Assembly: GCA_946807835.1 (NCBI GenBank)
Contig: OX327690.1
Span: 11,690,501-11,754,500, forward strand
Origin: Ailanthus altissimus
Lineage: Eukaryota > Streptophyta > Magnoliopsida > Sapindales > Simaroubaceae
Direction of reading: 5' to 3'
Length of the DNA: 64,000 nt
In this document: positions 45,697-58,341 of the stretch, in pieces
Layout: the number at the start of each line of letters is the position of its first letter
How positions within the stretch are numbered: the first letter of the stretch is position 1
Translations under genes and position numbers: made by a program
The notes under the pieces: model-generated
Told to the model about the DNA's origin: nothing
Seen by the model: only the letters and a program-made list of their open reading frames with translations
Databases searched by the model: none

Positions 45697-46811
45697 GTGA
45701 TCGCCTATTCATCCACCTTCTCCTATTTCTCTACCCCTTGGAAAGTTTAGAATTTTTGGTGGTTGGGTCTTAGAACTTGTAATATTCTTGACAAATTGAT
45801 GCAAGTGTATTTTTGTTCTCTCAATACTTATACATATCTATTCTCTATAACTTGTTCGTAGTAATTTTATTTTCTCGCAATAAAAACATGATAATATAAC
45901 CAAACATACGTATAGAATAAAACCTATAAACAAGTGTTAGAATAACCGGGTCGTTCATAAAATTCACTATTTCAATAGAGACAATTTACTTATGATAATA
46001 AGGCTTGTAATAAAGGCTAACTGTATTGCTGAACAACCTACGTTGGGGCCCAACGACTCTTCTATGGCCGTAAAGTTTTAAGCTTAGTCACTTGAACGCT
46101 AACAATAATCAGGCAACTTAATCTTGAATAATTTAAAGTAAAGACCCGCTCAGCATGCTTTATGGCGATAGTAGGTTTGGTGAGCAAATATGGCTAAACA
46201 GTCGTTAATAACAAATGCCCTACAATAACTAGATTGACGTAAGGATAAAAATATACATCCAAGTCTTTAGGAGTTATTAGATAACAGTAAGTTCAGCGTG
46301 AAAATATGACAGTAGTCAGTAAAAATCAAGGTAATAACCGGGCCGTTGTTGTGATGAAAATTGTCTTTCAGACTCGAGAGTTACATAAAAATAATACTTT
46401 ACCTGGCAGAGGTGCGACTGAGTAGTGGTTAACAACAGAGCGAGCATGGTATAATATAGCTGGCCCGACATGATGACATTGAAGGGGCAACATGCGGCCA
46501 CTTGGGAAATCATTGAAAAATAATGGCTGGCTCAGAGTAATAATGTTGACCGAGTAGCTTATAGCAGTTGAGATTATTGCAAATCGATGATCGGCTTAGA
46601 ATAATAATGTTGACTGAGTAGCTTTACGATATCTTTGAGAGACCAACTGAGCGTAATAATGTTGAATAGCGTGCCATAGATGCTGTGGAAAGGCCACAAT
46701 GATATCGTAAAAAAGTCACAGACAAACCCCCTTCAACGGGTGCCATGGTGTAACCCATGGTGATGCTGTGGAAATGCCATAGCCCCCGCTGAGCCATCTC
46801 AATTGCCCTCG
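45697..46811. other. Element D spacer between aORF and minisatellite
   Basis: No coding region is supported. The first part may be the aORF 3' UTR. Between about 46515 and 46660 a 60-75 base unit with AATAATGTTGA(C/A)(C/T)GAGTAGCTT occurs about three times. RT and integrase, expected here, are missing. Confidence 0.5.
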
Positions 46812-47105
46812 TGTTAAACCAATAATGGTGATATGCTCTGTGAACTTCGAACTAATTATGGTGAAAGTGCCCCATGAGCATCAAGCCGGTCACAATGAAA
46901 TGCTTCGTGAGTGTTAAATCGATCATGGTGAAATGCTCCATGAGCGTCAAATTGATCATGGTGAAATACTTTGTGAGTGTTGAACTAATCATAGTGAAAT
47001 GCTCCATGAGTGTTGAGCCAGTGGCAGGTAAATACTCTGTGAGCGTCAAACCAGTCATGGTGAAATGCTCCGTGAGCATTGAACTAGTGACGGTTAAATA
47101 CTCTA
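46812..47105. repeat. 33-bp minisatellite
   Basis: Nine units of exactly or nearly 33 bases, typified by ATCATGGTGAAATGCTCC then (A/G)TGAGCGTCAAA. Because 33 is divisible by three the array is open on both strands, giving false ORFs of repeated 11-residue units. It abuts the protease end. Confidence 0.92.
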
Positions 47106-47497
47106 TATAGGAAGGGCTGATCTACCACCACAACTTTTGTCATTATGATTTTCTCATAGGGCTTATGTCTCAAGGTGAAAGGGAGAGCCACTACCCTGCC
47201 CAGCATTACACACTTGTCTCCGAACCCTTGCAGCGGTGTTTGAGTCCCTTCAATGTGCAGGTTCCTAATTTTTATATCATCCAAGGTTTCTTTAAAGATT
47301 AGGTCAACCAAGCTGCCCAAAACGATGAATACCTTGTTTATCTTCTCTCCTGCCACTAACACTTTGATCACAAGTATGTCATCAGGAGGATAATTGACTC
47401 CCTGTGCATCCTCCTCGATGAACATGATCAATACTTCTTGCGGTAGCCTTAGTTTCTTGGCTAGAGGAGCATTGCATATAGCTTGGTGCACTACCAT
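47084..47497 (-). pseudogene. Protease region of element D
   Basis: The minus strand reads VLIMFIEEDAQGVNYPPDDI, then VLGSLVDLIFKETL at the active-site position, and later LQGFGDKCVMLGRVVALPF. The layout is that of Tat-lineage protease regions. The catalytic D-T/S-G triad is not present (VLGSL), so it would be inactive. The frame ends in the minisatellite. Confidence 0.75.
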
Positions 47498-49243
47498 TAA
47501 GTACTTGGAGTAGTTTTTTTTGGTGTTTGTTCAATTTTCTTGCCAATGTAGGTTTGTCAGAAATAATTGTGACGGGGTTGGGATTCAACCTGCTAGGCTG
47601 GCTAGCAGTAATGAGTTGACAGTTCACTTAAAACTCTTCTACGTACCTATTTCTTATTAGAGCATCAACCTATTTCCTCAGCTCAGGGCAGTCCCCCAAG
47701 GCATGTCCAGGCCCCTTATGCATGCTGCACCACTTCTTCGGGTCTGCTCGCTGCTCTACTTCCTTTCCTTTGAAATTCCTATATAATATACCCCAATCCT
47801 AAATTGCTTCATAGATATCTTCAAATGGCATAGCCAAGGGGAAAACAATTCTCAACACGAGCCACCCTTCTCTCTCTAGTCGGAGGTTCACAATGGTTCC
47901 TTGGGCTCCGGGCCAGCCCGAGGGGGTTAGCTGGGCAGAATCTATTTGGCCCTTCTCTTTGATTTTTGGGCCCGTTTTTCGACGTATTATTCATTTGGTT
48001 GTCGGGCACACCTTGCTAGTTTACAAAATTTCCCCTCTGCAGGGGATAGTATTTATCGTTCGTTCTCTGGTATTTTTGTAGGGCAGCGGGGGTCCCCCTG
48101 TCTCTTCTTTATATCTGAATTTTTCTCGGGGCTGGGTTTGCCCTCGAGGTGGTTCGGTAAGGCATCTCTTAGCCACCCAGCCCTCTTCTATTGACATATA
48201 CTTCGTCATTTTGTTATACGTCGTGTATTATTCGTGATACCAATTTTTACCAAAAGGTACTAGAATCTATTCAGCCTTAGCCCTGTCTTGAGGGCGTCCA
48301 GTGCGATGGGCTGGTCAAATGCTCCCAACGTTTTCACCTTCTTGTGGAATCTTCAAATGCAATTCCGAGGCTCTCTTTTTGGCCCTATCTGATCTACTTC
48401 AAATATTCTGGTTCCTTAACTACCTTGAACAAACCTGGAAAGTGTTATGTGAACTTCTTGGTCAGCTCATTGTAAGAGGCCATATTGTGCTGCTTCAAGC
48501 CCCTATACCAAAGTAGAGCAGACCCTTTTAAGTTCATATGGTCCTGCCTTAGTCATGCACATCTAGTCCTGCCTTAGTTCTGCAATGGATAGTAGGTCGG
48601 TTATTTGGTCGACATAGTAGTTAGGGTTAGTGACTCCCTTATAAGTGGGCAAGTTTAGGAGTCAGAATATGCTCAGGAGCCTCGCGTCTCTTAGCTCATC
48701 TGTTAGCGGTGACCTTCTTTCCCTTTTCATCTTCTTTAAGTGAAGCTAATCTTAATTCTCCTTTTTTGCCAAGAGGCTCTCCAACTTTCCCTCCAAATTA
48801 TGGACCTTGCTCTCTAGGCCCGACTCTTCCTGTTGATGTTGTCGTTGTTTGGCGGATGGCTCTTTTCTTATCAACGGCTCAAAATCTCCAGTCTCTGCCT
48901 CTTCTCTCTCTGGAATTACATGACTTGGCCTCTTTACTCCGGCCAAATTGTGTAAAGTTCCCAATCTGTTCCTTCGTTCTGTCTTCTCTCGAATCTCCTC
49001 TTGAGATTACCTCCTACCATTTCCTACTTTCTTTCGTTTACTCTTTATCAACTCGGCCATAAGCTGTCTCAGTTCTTCTCTCTCCTCCTTTAGGGTTTTT
49101 AGTTCTGCCTGTATTTCAAGTGGCAGCGAGCTTTCTATCCAAGGGAAAGGCCTATTCGTGTAGCCTCTATTCCTGTTTGGGTTTGAGCCTTGCTCTCTGG
49201 CAACACAATTCCTGCTAGTGGATGACTGTTCTGCCATAGCCAC
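47498..49243 (-). pseudogene. gag of element D
   Basis: Starts MAMAEQSSTSRNC at 49243, followed by a charged coiled coil (ELKTLKEEREELRQLMAEL, about 49045-49115) and a second one near 48770-48830 (KVHNLEGKLESLLAK). The capsid-like part is broken (LKGSALLWYRGLK near 48500-48540). A knuckle-like WCSMHKGPGHALGDCPELRK lies near 47680-47740. Stops and shifts are frequent. Confidence 0.72.
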
Positions 49244-49302
49244 TTGTTGTCTTCTTAAACAAAGCTTTTTGTTCTGTCATAATAGTTGGCGCTAAAACCG
49301 GT

Positions 49303-50265
49303 TGACTGGAAAAAGTTGTCCTTCGAGCCAACGAGCATTGAATTTATTTTATTAAGGGGAATTAGCGCTTTGGCTCGTCTTGGTTGGGCTTGCCTGTATG
49401 AGCTTGAACCTTCTCTTTGCTATCAACTATGGCAAAACCTATAAAATTTTAACACAACTATAGTGACGGTCACGCCAGGGTGGGTTCCAGCGAGTCCCTC
49501 TAATGCTTAAGTCAGAAAAGATTTTTTGTGATGGAAATCTGATAAGGAAAATAGGTCAAAACGTATTTAGGATGACGGGAATCTAACCTCTCTTGTTGTT
49601 TTATTTTTAATTCTTCTAATTTTTGGGTATCATCCCACGCTTTAATGTATTTTCTCCTTTTATAGTACCATAGAGAACCTTTTGGGTATTCTGCCTCTGC
49701 TGTGCTTTTGACATACGCCAAATATCCTTATGTTGTGCGCTTGACACATACCGAATATCCTTTTGTAGATCTTCTTCTATCATACTTATGATTTCATTTC
49801 TGTCACACGCCAAGTACCTTTCTGATGTGTTAAGCATATTATTGGCATATTCCTTAGGCCTATCTTTGCCGGTGGATTTGGTTAGGTGTGAGGCTATGTT
49901 TGACTTGCTCATGTCAATTTTCTGGTAATATGTTCCTGTTTGGCTCAATCGTGGTCCGAGGTCTTCTCGAAGAGCTGTTCTTCTTATGACTTCACTGGCT
50001 GTTTCTGGTGGACCTTGCCGAACATGTGCTTTAGATTACTGATCAAGTCCTTTGAATCCGAACAGGTTCTTCGCTGTTCAGCTCTGCCAGGATCCAACTT
50101 GATGGCTATTACTCTGACCTGTCTTTGGAATGAACTGTCCTTCAAATAATGGTAGGCCTTGAGAAAAACTATCTCACAGAAAAATATCTAACTGGACCCT
50201 TGGGGGCGACCTCTTTTAAGCCCGAATGTCTTAGACACAAGGGTGATTTTTTTGAGAAAAGAAAT
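49303..50265 (-). repeat. Right (5') LTR of element D
   Basis: Direct repeat of the left LTR. Its outer end, near AAGGGTGATTTTTTTGAG, is clear to within about 20 bases. The gag start lies 60 bases inside the inner end, so the leader is very short or shortened. Confidence 0.83.
49655..49666 (-). promoter_or_regulatory. TATA box in the 5' LTR of element D
   Basis: Minus strand ACTATAAAAGGA, conserved with 41622-41632 in the partner LTR. Confidence 0.55.
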
Positions 50266-51237
50266 AAGTATAATAAATAATTTTAAAATTTATATTATTT
50301 TATTACTAATAATTAAAATACAATTTAAAACATAATTTAAAATATTTAATATTATTTTTTTTTTATTTTTTAGGGTCTCATTTAATATGTTTATGGGTTG
50401 GTGGGAGGGAGAAAGGCAGATGTGAGCTGTTTTATTAAGACTGTGAACTGCAACTGCAATTCACATTCATATTGCGGGTCAGATCGTGCATTGTATTCGC
50501 AGGATCATATACTTGTAATTATTCAGGTGGTTGTAGCATTTAAGTATCCACATCAAAGCATTACCTAAAGAAAAAAAGAATTAAATTATGATTTATTAAT
50601 GAGTGGCTCTTAAATGAGCTTCTTATTTTAGACCGTTGGTTTCAATATTATACTTCAATTCAATTAAATAACCGCGACAACAGTTGGGGTGAGAGCATGC
50701 TCATTTAAAGCCTCGGCTAATTATAGATTTTCTTTCCAACCACTCCGTGGTCTTTTCCTCCATATTTATAACACCAGCCTGTTGTGGACCCAATTCTTCG
50801 TTAATGTCTTTAGTAATAAATGTTGTATTGCATTAGTGTTCTTCGTATCCAAGTTATCTTTTGTTGACGTTTATCTTCTTTGGGTGCATCTTTTATTAAA
50901 TTTGAAGTTTTTGAAAAGTGTTGGCCTGTTTGATAATTGATATGAAGTTTTGAACCAAAGTGTTGGCCTGTTTGATAATTGAGATGGACATATACCAGCA
51001 ATTATTTAAGTAATTGAATTTCTTAAAGGTACTTGAATAGAAAATACAAAATAAAAGAAATATTTGATTTAATGCACATTAAATTTTTTTATATTATATT
51101 ACAATAAATCTATTAATATTTATAATTAAATATTTATTATGACTTATAATGATTATCTATTGTAGTGTAACTCATTAATTTAAATTTAAAAGTATTAAAT
51201 ATTACTTTATTAATGCACTTTAAAGTTATTAATTTTA
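50266..51237. other. Unassigned sequence between element D and MULE2
   Basis: AT-rich start, then about 50390-50990 of more balanced composition. No gene is supported on either strand. A 40-bp unit containing AGTGTTGGCCTGTTTGATAA is tandemly duplicated at 50904-50943 and 50944-50984. Confidence 0.5.
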
Positions 51238-51654
51238 GAGAAATATACACAAATAATATATTTTTTCAAATGGATATACTTTTATAGCTAAAAAGTTAAA
51301 AGGTAAACTTTATTAGCCACAAATATAATTTTTGGATCATACTACCCTCAAATCCACTCAACACTCACTTCCACCGTTTTCTCTCAAACAACTCACTAAT
51401 TTCAATCTTAACTTCAAAAGTAAGAGATCAGGTGTTTAAGCTATGATTTTGAAGATTAAAAGAAAAAAACTCATTTCATTTTTGTTTTGGTACTTTTGCA
51501 AGAAATAATACAAAAATGAGTAGATTTAAAATAATATAAGTTAAAAATGAGTAAATTTGGCTAAAAACAATTGAAAATTGGTGAAAAATAGTAAATATTT
51601 GATGAAAATATCAGAGAAGATGGTGAACATCAAAGAAAGCTATATCTCACATCA

Positions 51655-51765
51655 CGTAGCGAGTGTGCACGCCGCGTGTACATCACGCATTGCAAGACTG
51701 CCAATGCGTTCAAAACTCATGTTGCAAAGCGGGAGCTGGCCATTTCTACTACCATGGTGTTAAAT
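51655..51765. repeat. GC-rich subterminal field of MULE2
   Basis: A short CpG-rich patch (GTGCACGCCGCGTGTACATC, CACGCATTGCAAGACTGCC, CAATGCGTTC) about 420 bases from the presumed left end. Its position matches the GC-rich fields of MULE1, though the words are different. Confidence 0.5.
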
Positions 51766-51769
51766 TAAA

Positions 51770-52600
51770 AGGTTAAATAAGTAAATAATAAATTATTATT
51801 ATTTTAAAGTAAAAAATAATAATAATAATTGTAATAATTATAAAATTAATAAAAAAATGAGGTTAAATTAAAAAATAATTAAAAATATTGTATAATAATT
51901 ATAATAATATGAATGTAAATTAAATAATGATAGTAATAATAATATAAATTGAAACAAAAATTCAAATAATAATAATAAAAGAGAAAAATTATACAGTAGT
52001 AATTAAACTTATTACAATTATTATAATAAATAGTAATATATTTAGCATAAAATTGGGAAATAATAATTGAACATAGCCCTAGAAAATTATTAAATTTATA
52101 TATTTCTCTAATAGAAATAATAATTAAACATATTATTATTGTAAATCAAATAATAAGCATTAAAGTTGAAAACAACAACAACAACAATAATAATAATTAA
52201 TATAAAGAGTGAAAAAAATATTAATAACAATAAGAAAAAATACTATTATTACATTATTTAATAATTAATAATAAAAAATTAAAAAAGATTATTACATTTC
52301 CCTTATTATTTTCTTTATTAGTATTTATATTAATACAATATAATATTAATATTAACATTAATAATATTAATAATTACCATTACAATAAAAGTAATAATAA
52401 TAATTAAAAAAATATTATAGTTAGTTTATATATCTTAGAATAATGAAATTATAAAAACTAATAATAATAAAAATAAAATAAAAAAATATATTGAAATAAA
52501 TATTCTCTAAATAGTATAATGATTATAATTAAAGTTGTTTTCATCTTTTATAATCTTTATTGTAATATGTTTATTTGCTTTAAATTGAAGTTTTATTCAA
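51770..52600. other. Extremely AT-rich low-complexity stretch
   Basis: More than 700 bases of AAT/ATT-type sequence with hardly any G or C. No gene. It separates the GC-rich patch from the ULP1 gene of MULE2. Confidence 0.8.
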
Positions 52601-53818
52601 TTTTGCAGGAAGAAAAATGTCTCCAAATAGTACAAAAGTTTGGTAGAGGAATTTTATTGTACAACTCTTTCAGCAGGCGAGAGGTTAAGTGCGATTGATA
52701 TAATACGATGGAAGACATGCTTGGGTCAATTCCTGGACTTATGACCTATTGTTATTTTTGAGATGTTGGTACATGAGTTTTTGTTACGACATGTGTACAC
52801 TGTTAATTTTCATGAGGAACTGTAGTTCCTAATTAATGATAGGCAGATTCAATTATCCTACAACGAGTTTGCACTGATTACTGGGCTAAAAAAAAGATAT
52901 TATCTACATGTCTGAGATTTGAAGAGAAAGTTGCAAAGTAGTATATTGCAGTAGTACTAGCTATAAGCTAGATGTTTGATGTAAGGGAGTTTCACAGGTG
53001 GTACAATGATATGAACTTAGTGAACGTCGATAATACAAAATGCGGTGAAGCTTAGTTTGGTATTTTTGATTCATAAATTGTTGATATCTGTGACACACCT
53101 AGGTAAGTTCAATACTTTCTCTTATATGTTATGGATGATTTGGAGGAGTTTAATCATTATTTATAGGGGAACATAGTATGGTCCGTTCTCTATAATTCAC
53201 TTAGCACAATGTGCATTAAGAAGCTAAAGAAAGCCATAAAAGAGCTTGCTGATGCCAAAGAGAAATAAAATGTGTTAGGTTTTTCATTCACTTTCTTGCT
53301 ACATAATATAGTTATTTATTTTTATCAAGTCTCACTTGTTGTTCTTGATTAATTATTAGATATGGCTACATGAGGCCATACTGGTTTGTAGAAAAGCATT
53401 TGCACGTCGACTAGTTGACTGCTTCTCGTGAATGTTAATTTGGGTGAGCATGGGGACTCTAAAATTGAAAGAAATTAAGGAAATATTTTTTAAGCATAAC
53501 CGTGTAAGTTATGTTGCACTCTATTTCCTTGCTTTTGTTTTATAATCCGGAGACTATTAAATGCTTGGTTTCCAATTATGATACATAACTTTATGATTTT
53601 GTAGGCTGTTGTAGTCATCATAAGCTAGTATCGCAAGAATATGAATTATAAGAGGAGGCTGCCCGGAGTGTCGAGGACGAGCATGTAATTCCTATACATG
53701 CCCTAATAAGCTCCATTTGATCTACTGACCCTAGCAATGATGTGTACGAGGGCTTGAATGTGTCAAGAGCAACGGTATAAACTCTTATCTGCTTTACTTA
53801 TTTTAATTTTTTAACATG

Positions 53819-55109
53819 TGATTGTTGTGCTATAGTAGCTAAGCACAAGTGCACGCTATTGTATCAAGTAATATAGAATTTTAAGTCTATGCAATCTAAT
53901 TCAATCTAATTCTATAAATCAAGGACTAAAATTATATAAATCAAGTACTAAAATTATGCCTACTTAACTTTTATTCAGAAAACCAAAATCTGGAATTTAT
54001 GTAACTAATCTAGTTCTCTCAATTAACTAAACAAAAGCAAAGAGAAGAATTCACAAATAAAGATAATCTAGAGTTTTGACTCGTCCCCTAGTATTTCATT
54101 GGATTCATTAACCACTTAGTTAATCCCTTAATACCAATTGATTGACTTAGACACTAATCTCATCACAAGCTTCTGTAAATGGTCAAGTGACTATATTACG
54201 CATTCTAACAATCACCTATATGTCTATGGCAATCAAATCAGAATGTAATTCATTAAGATCAAGTTTAAATTATACCATACATGCCACCTAGGTATATGTC
54301 TATCCTAGATGGAACTCATAGTTGTTACCCTATGATCATACATCAAACTATCATACACATGAATCTATCCGTCGAGTTCATCATGGTTCCTCAATCATTT
54401 ATAATATTGATCAAGTATAATAAAAGCATTAAACACAATATAGAATGAATCAATTGAGTTTATCAAGTTCATAAACTAAAATTAACACAATCCAAATCCA
54501 TACTAGGTTCACATAGTCTAACCCTAGATAAACAAATTAACCCATCACAAAACCAAAAGTATCAAGCCAATTCATAAAGATCAACAAGAACAAAAGCATA
54601 AGGATGAAGAAAGGATAAATAAAGAAAAGAAAAACTAATCAAAGTGACTCTTTGATGTGCTTTTTCCTCAATCTTGACTTGAAGCTTGAATCTTGATCTT
54701 GGTTCTTCAATATTTGGCTTTGATCTTTGATTTGTGTTGTCAATTCTCTCTCTAAGTTTTTGCCTATTTTCTCTCTTTTTCTCCTCCCCTCTCCCTTAGG
54801 GTTTTTGGCTTTCTATTTATAGGTTTTTGTCTTCAAAATACTGTTAATGAGTTACTGTAGCAAAATACTGTTTTCAGATACTGTTCACTGCCGCGGCGCG
54901 CAGTTGCTCGCTTGGTGCTCCTTTCGTATTCTGAGCGTAACTTCTTCATTTGACGTTCGATTTGCCTCTCGTTTATTCCTATGCGTCACATTTTTCATCA
55001 TGCATCTATTTATAATCAAAAACCACAATTAAATAGCCAAATAGTTATGATTTAGAGTAAAATACGAAAATTTGGTACAAATTATACTAGTGCTTTTACA
55101 CCTTTATCA
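53819..55109 (-). mobile_element. Solo LTR of the Athila-like family in a MULE2 intron
   Basis: Starts TGATTGTTGTGC and ends CCTTTATCA; aligns with the truncated LTR at 2913-4033. Flanks ACATG (53814-53818) and ACGTG (55110-55114) differ at one base, a likely old target duplication. No internal sequence is attached. Confidence 0.82.
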
Positions 55110-55413
55110 ACGTGCATTTATGTAATTACTGAAATTATTTTAGTACAAACTATGATTATATCTATACAATTTGAACATACTAGCATAGAGCCATATGACA
55201 TTGCCCAAAGGATCAGTGAGCTGCATGAGCAATTTAAAATGGATAAGGTTGAGTTGTTGTGAAAAAGAGTAGATCAGGTTCGGGATGGAATTATGAAGGA
55301 GATTTAAATGATGATGCAGTTCTTTCAATCATGTTCATTTCAGGCAGCCTCAAATGAAACTATGGCAGAACAATACATATAACAACTTATTTAATAACTT
55401 AGTTGACTTGTAG

Positions 55414-58341
55414 TGTTACACCCAATTCCTATGAATATCGTAGATACCTAGATTTTGAAGTATCGCGATAAAGAAACTGTAGAGATAATCGATTTTGACT
55501 TTATTGTAAATATTGTTTTGTGGCACATGCGAATAATATTTCAACATGATTATGTTAACCCATTAGTGTTGTAATGTGAGACCCGCATGGGTGACCGGTA
55601 GAACATGTTAAATAGAAATAGGATAAATTCACGCATTTATTATTTAATTAATTTATATTAATCAAACCATGGCTAAGAATTAACTAAGGTTGAGTTTAAA
55701 GTTAACTATGGTTAATATAAATTAATTAAGTAATTAAATTGATTAACATTTATCAAAATTTAATAATATAATAATAATATATATTATAAAATATTTTAAA
55801 TTATTATTATTATATTTTTTAAAATGGGATAAGTGTTAACTAAAGTTAGTATAGGTGGATTATTGTGATTGGTTATAGAAAAGTAAAGATGGGGTAATTG
55901 TAGAATTTTAATTGGTTACAAAAAAAAATGAAGAGAAGTGTTTAGAAACGGGAGAGTTACACGTGAGAAAGGAGGAAGAAGAAGAGAAGTGTTAGCAAAA
56001 AGAGAGAGAAGAAAAGAGAATAAGAGAGAGGAAGAGAAGTTGCCGAAAAGGAAGAAAAGAGAAGAAAGGAAGAAAAAAGAAGAAAGAAAGAAATGAGAAA
56101 AAGGAAGAAGTAGGAAGGAAATTTATTATTTTGGTATTTATTTCATATATTTGGATATATATATATATATACATCTCTATGTGTGTATACATGTATTTTT
56201 GTATATATAGGTGTAGATATACATATGTATTAATGAATAGAAATACAAATGTATGTTTGTATGTATTTATGCATGTATATACGTATATATATGTGAATGT
56301 ATGTATAGATTTATGTAAACATGTAGGTATGGTTGTATGTATATATGTATACACATATATGTATATGAATATATTTATATTGTGTAACTATTTATATGTG
56401 TGAATGTGTAGAATTAGAGTTTGGTTGTGATTTTGATATAAAAACTTCAATTGAATGTTATTGTGGCATTAGAATTAAATCGGCTTTAGATGCATTTGGA
56501 ACAAGAAATTGAGAAAAAAAATGTGTTGGGTAGAGAATGGTGCATTCGACCACTTAAGGAATTTTAGGGTTTGAGTTTTGTTTTGACTAAATTGTTGTGT
56601 ATAAATAATTCTTTGTATCAATTGGATGTATATGGTTGATGAAAAATCAAAATGAAGAAAATGGGACATAATGGTCCATTTTGGTAAGGTGAAGGGTAAT
56701 TATGTCCAATCAAATTTGTAGGCTATTAAGCAATTTTTATAGCGTCAGATGGTGAATTAAACAAGAATGAATGACTTTGTAAATGAAAAATTGAAAGTGG
56801 AATCCATCTGGACTTTGTAGACCGATTAGGGCGCTTACTAGTTTAAGTGTAATTTTGAGCCTTTATAAAGGTTTTAAATGTCATTTATGGTGTGTAGGTG
56901 AAGAAAATCGAAAGCGGTAAAGGAAGTAAGCGTTCCAGAGAAGAATTGAGTTTGGAGTTGTTGGTGAGTGAAAATCTGTCATGGTTTATCTTTCATTTAA
57001 TATGTTTCCGCATATTGAAATTGTATGTTTTATGTGCTTTTAATGCATTAACATGATTTACGGTTTTGGTATACAATTATAAAGATGCATTTATATGTTC
57101 GATTTAAGAAGCAGTTTTAAATTTACTAAATTAGTTTCAAAGGCCATTAGTACCCTCAGATTTCAGTGTAGTAATGGTGACCAGGCCAGTATATCCTGTA
57201 CGCATGGGCAAGTATTAGGGGGTGACTCACTAACTCTGGAAAGTCGGGTTATCGAGTCTTGTGAGTCGTTCTATGTGTACGGGGTAATTGTCTCGCTATA
57301 TATAGGCAATGTAAGATTCCGCTGCATAGCAATGAGATGTCTTGAGATGTCACAGTGGGTGTTGCTAGTTTAGACACCCCGTGACCTACTCACGTTGTGA
57401 GGTGATAGTTTAGTCGCGTTGTGAGTATAGAGCTTTAGGGTTACAATTGGTGAAGTTTAGAAATAAAATGGCCGAGCAAGGGTTTAACAGTTTTTACGTT
57501 ACCGAATGCATATTACGTATTTATATATGTACATGTTAGTTATTATGTTTTACAAATTTTGGGATATTATTTTTTGAAATGTAAATAAAATCCGCTTGGC
57601 AAGATTTCATCAGCATATGATGTTAGAAACCATTTTACAATTTTATAATACTTTTAGAAGCATGTTTTATCCATATCTTTTAAAATTTAATATTTATGCA
57701 GAATTTTATTTTATTTTCACTGCAAATCTTAAACTCACTCGCTGAGCTCCTTTAGCTTACCCGTTTCGTATTTTATATTTTCTAAACCCCCTCCAAGTGT
57801 AGGCCTTGGTGCGTAAGTTGCTAATTCTCCTACAACTGATTAATGAGCTTAGTCTGATGATCATTTTGTAAATGTAAATGTGCTAAGTAGTACCTTTTGG
57901 TTTTTGCATAGTAGATATTTTGTAAATAAATTTGAACAAATAAGAAGAGATTTTGATATCATAGTGATAGTTTCACTTTTTATTAGTATGTTAATTTTGT
58001 GATTTAAATGAAATTGTTGAGTTGAGTTTGGATTTGATTTTAAAAAAGACCAGAGATTCTATTTGGAAGTTGAGAAGCTGATTGAAATAGAAGTGTGATT
58101 TTTCTTATAGGCTTTGTATTGGATTTTCAGAAAAACAAGGAAAACTCTATCCTTTTTTTTTTAAATTTAATAAGTTATTTTCACGTATATTTCAGGATTT
58201 TCTCAGTAATAGTAAGAATTAAAAAGGAGTTCGCCTCGTGAAATTTCTCAGCTTAAATAGTTAGATTCTGAGAAACTTCTATTGGGGTGCCCAGCAAGAC
58301 TGTTGGGATCTACAATAGAGAGCTCGAGGCAGGTCTTGTTA
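55414..58341 (+). mobile_element. Solo LTR, 2.9 kb, in a MULE2 intron
   Basis: Begins TGTTACACCC and ends GTCTTGTTA (final CA changed to TA). The flanks are perfect TGTAG duplications at 55409-55413 and 58342-58346. Inside are a purine-rich tract (55960-56120), an ATGT/ATAC simple-sequence field (56140-56400) and a typical 3' part. Length and style suggest a Ty3/gypsy LTR, but no internal region is left to prove it. The strand is a guess. Confidence 0.75.
56140..56400. repeat. (AT)n and ATGT/ATAC simple-sequence field
   Basis: Starts with an (AT) run at about 56154-56170 and continues as irregular TATGTATA/TATATGTA words. It keeps both strands open by chance. Confidence 0.85.

Larger units (their letters stand above)
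41267..50265 (-). mobile_element. Element D: gypsy element with antisense ORF, pol deleted
   Basis: Two direct LTRs (41267-42237 and 49303-50265) enclose, in minus-sense order, gag (49243-47498), protease (47497-47084), a 33-bp minisatellite and an antisense plus-strand ORF (42504-45696). RT, RNase H and integrase are absent, so the element is non-autonomous. Plant Tat-lineage elements are known to carry such additional antisense ORFs. A clean target duplication could not be made out. Confidence 0.8.

Noticed and set aside
46852..47110. Apparent repeat proteins on both strands
   Set aside because: They are the 33-bp minisatellite read in two directions; a period divisible by three keeps all units open.
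56131..56403. Long open frames on both strands rich in Tyr, Ile, Met and His
   Set aside because: They lie in an ATGT/ATAC simple-sequence field inside a solo LTR; the open frames are a by-product of the repeat.
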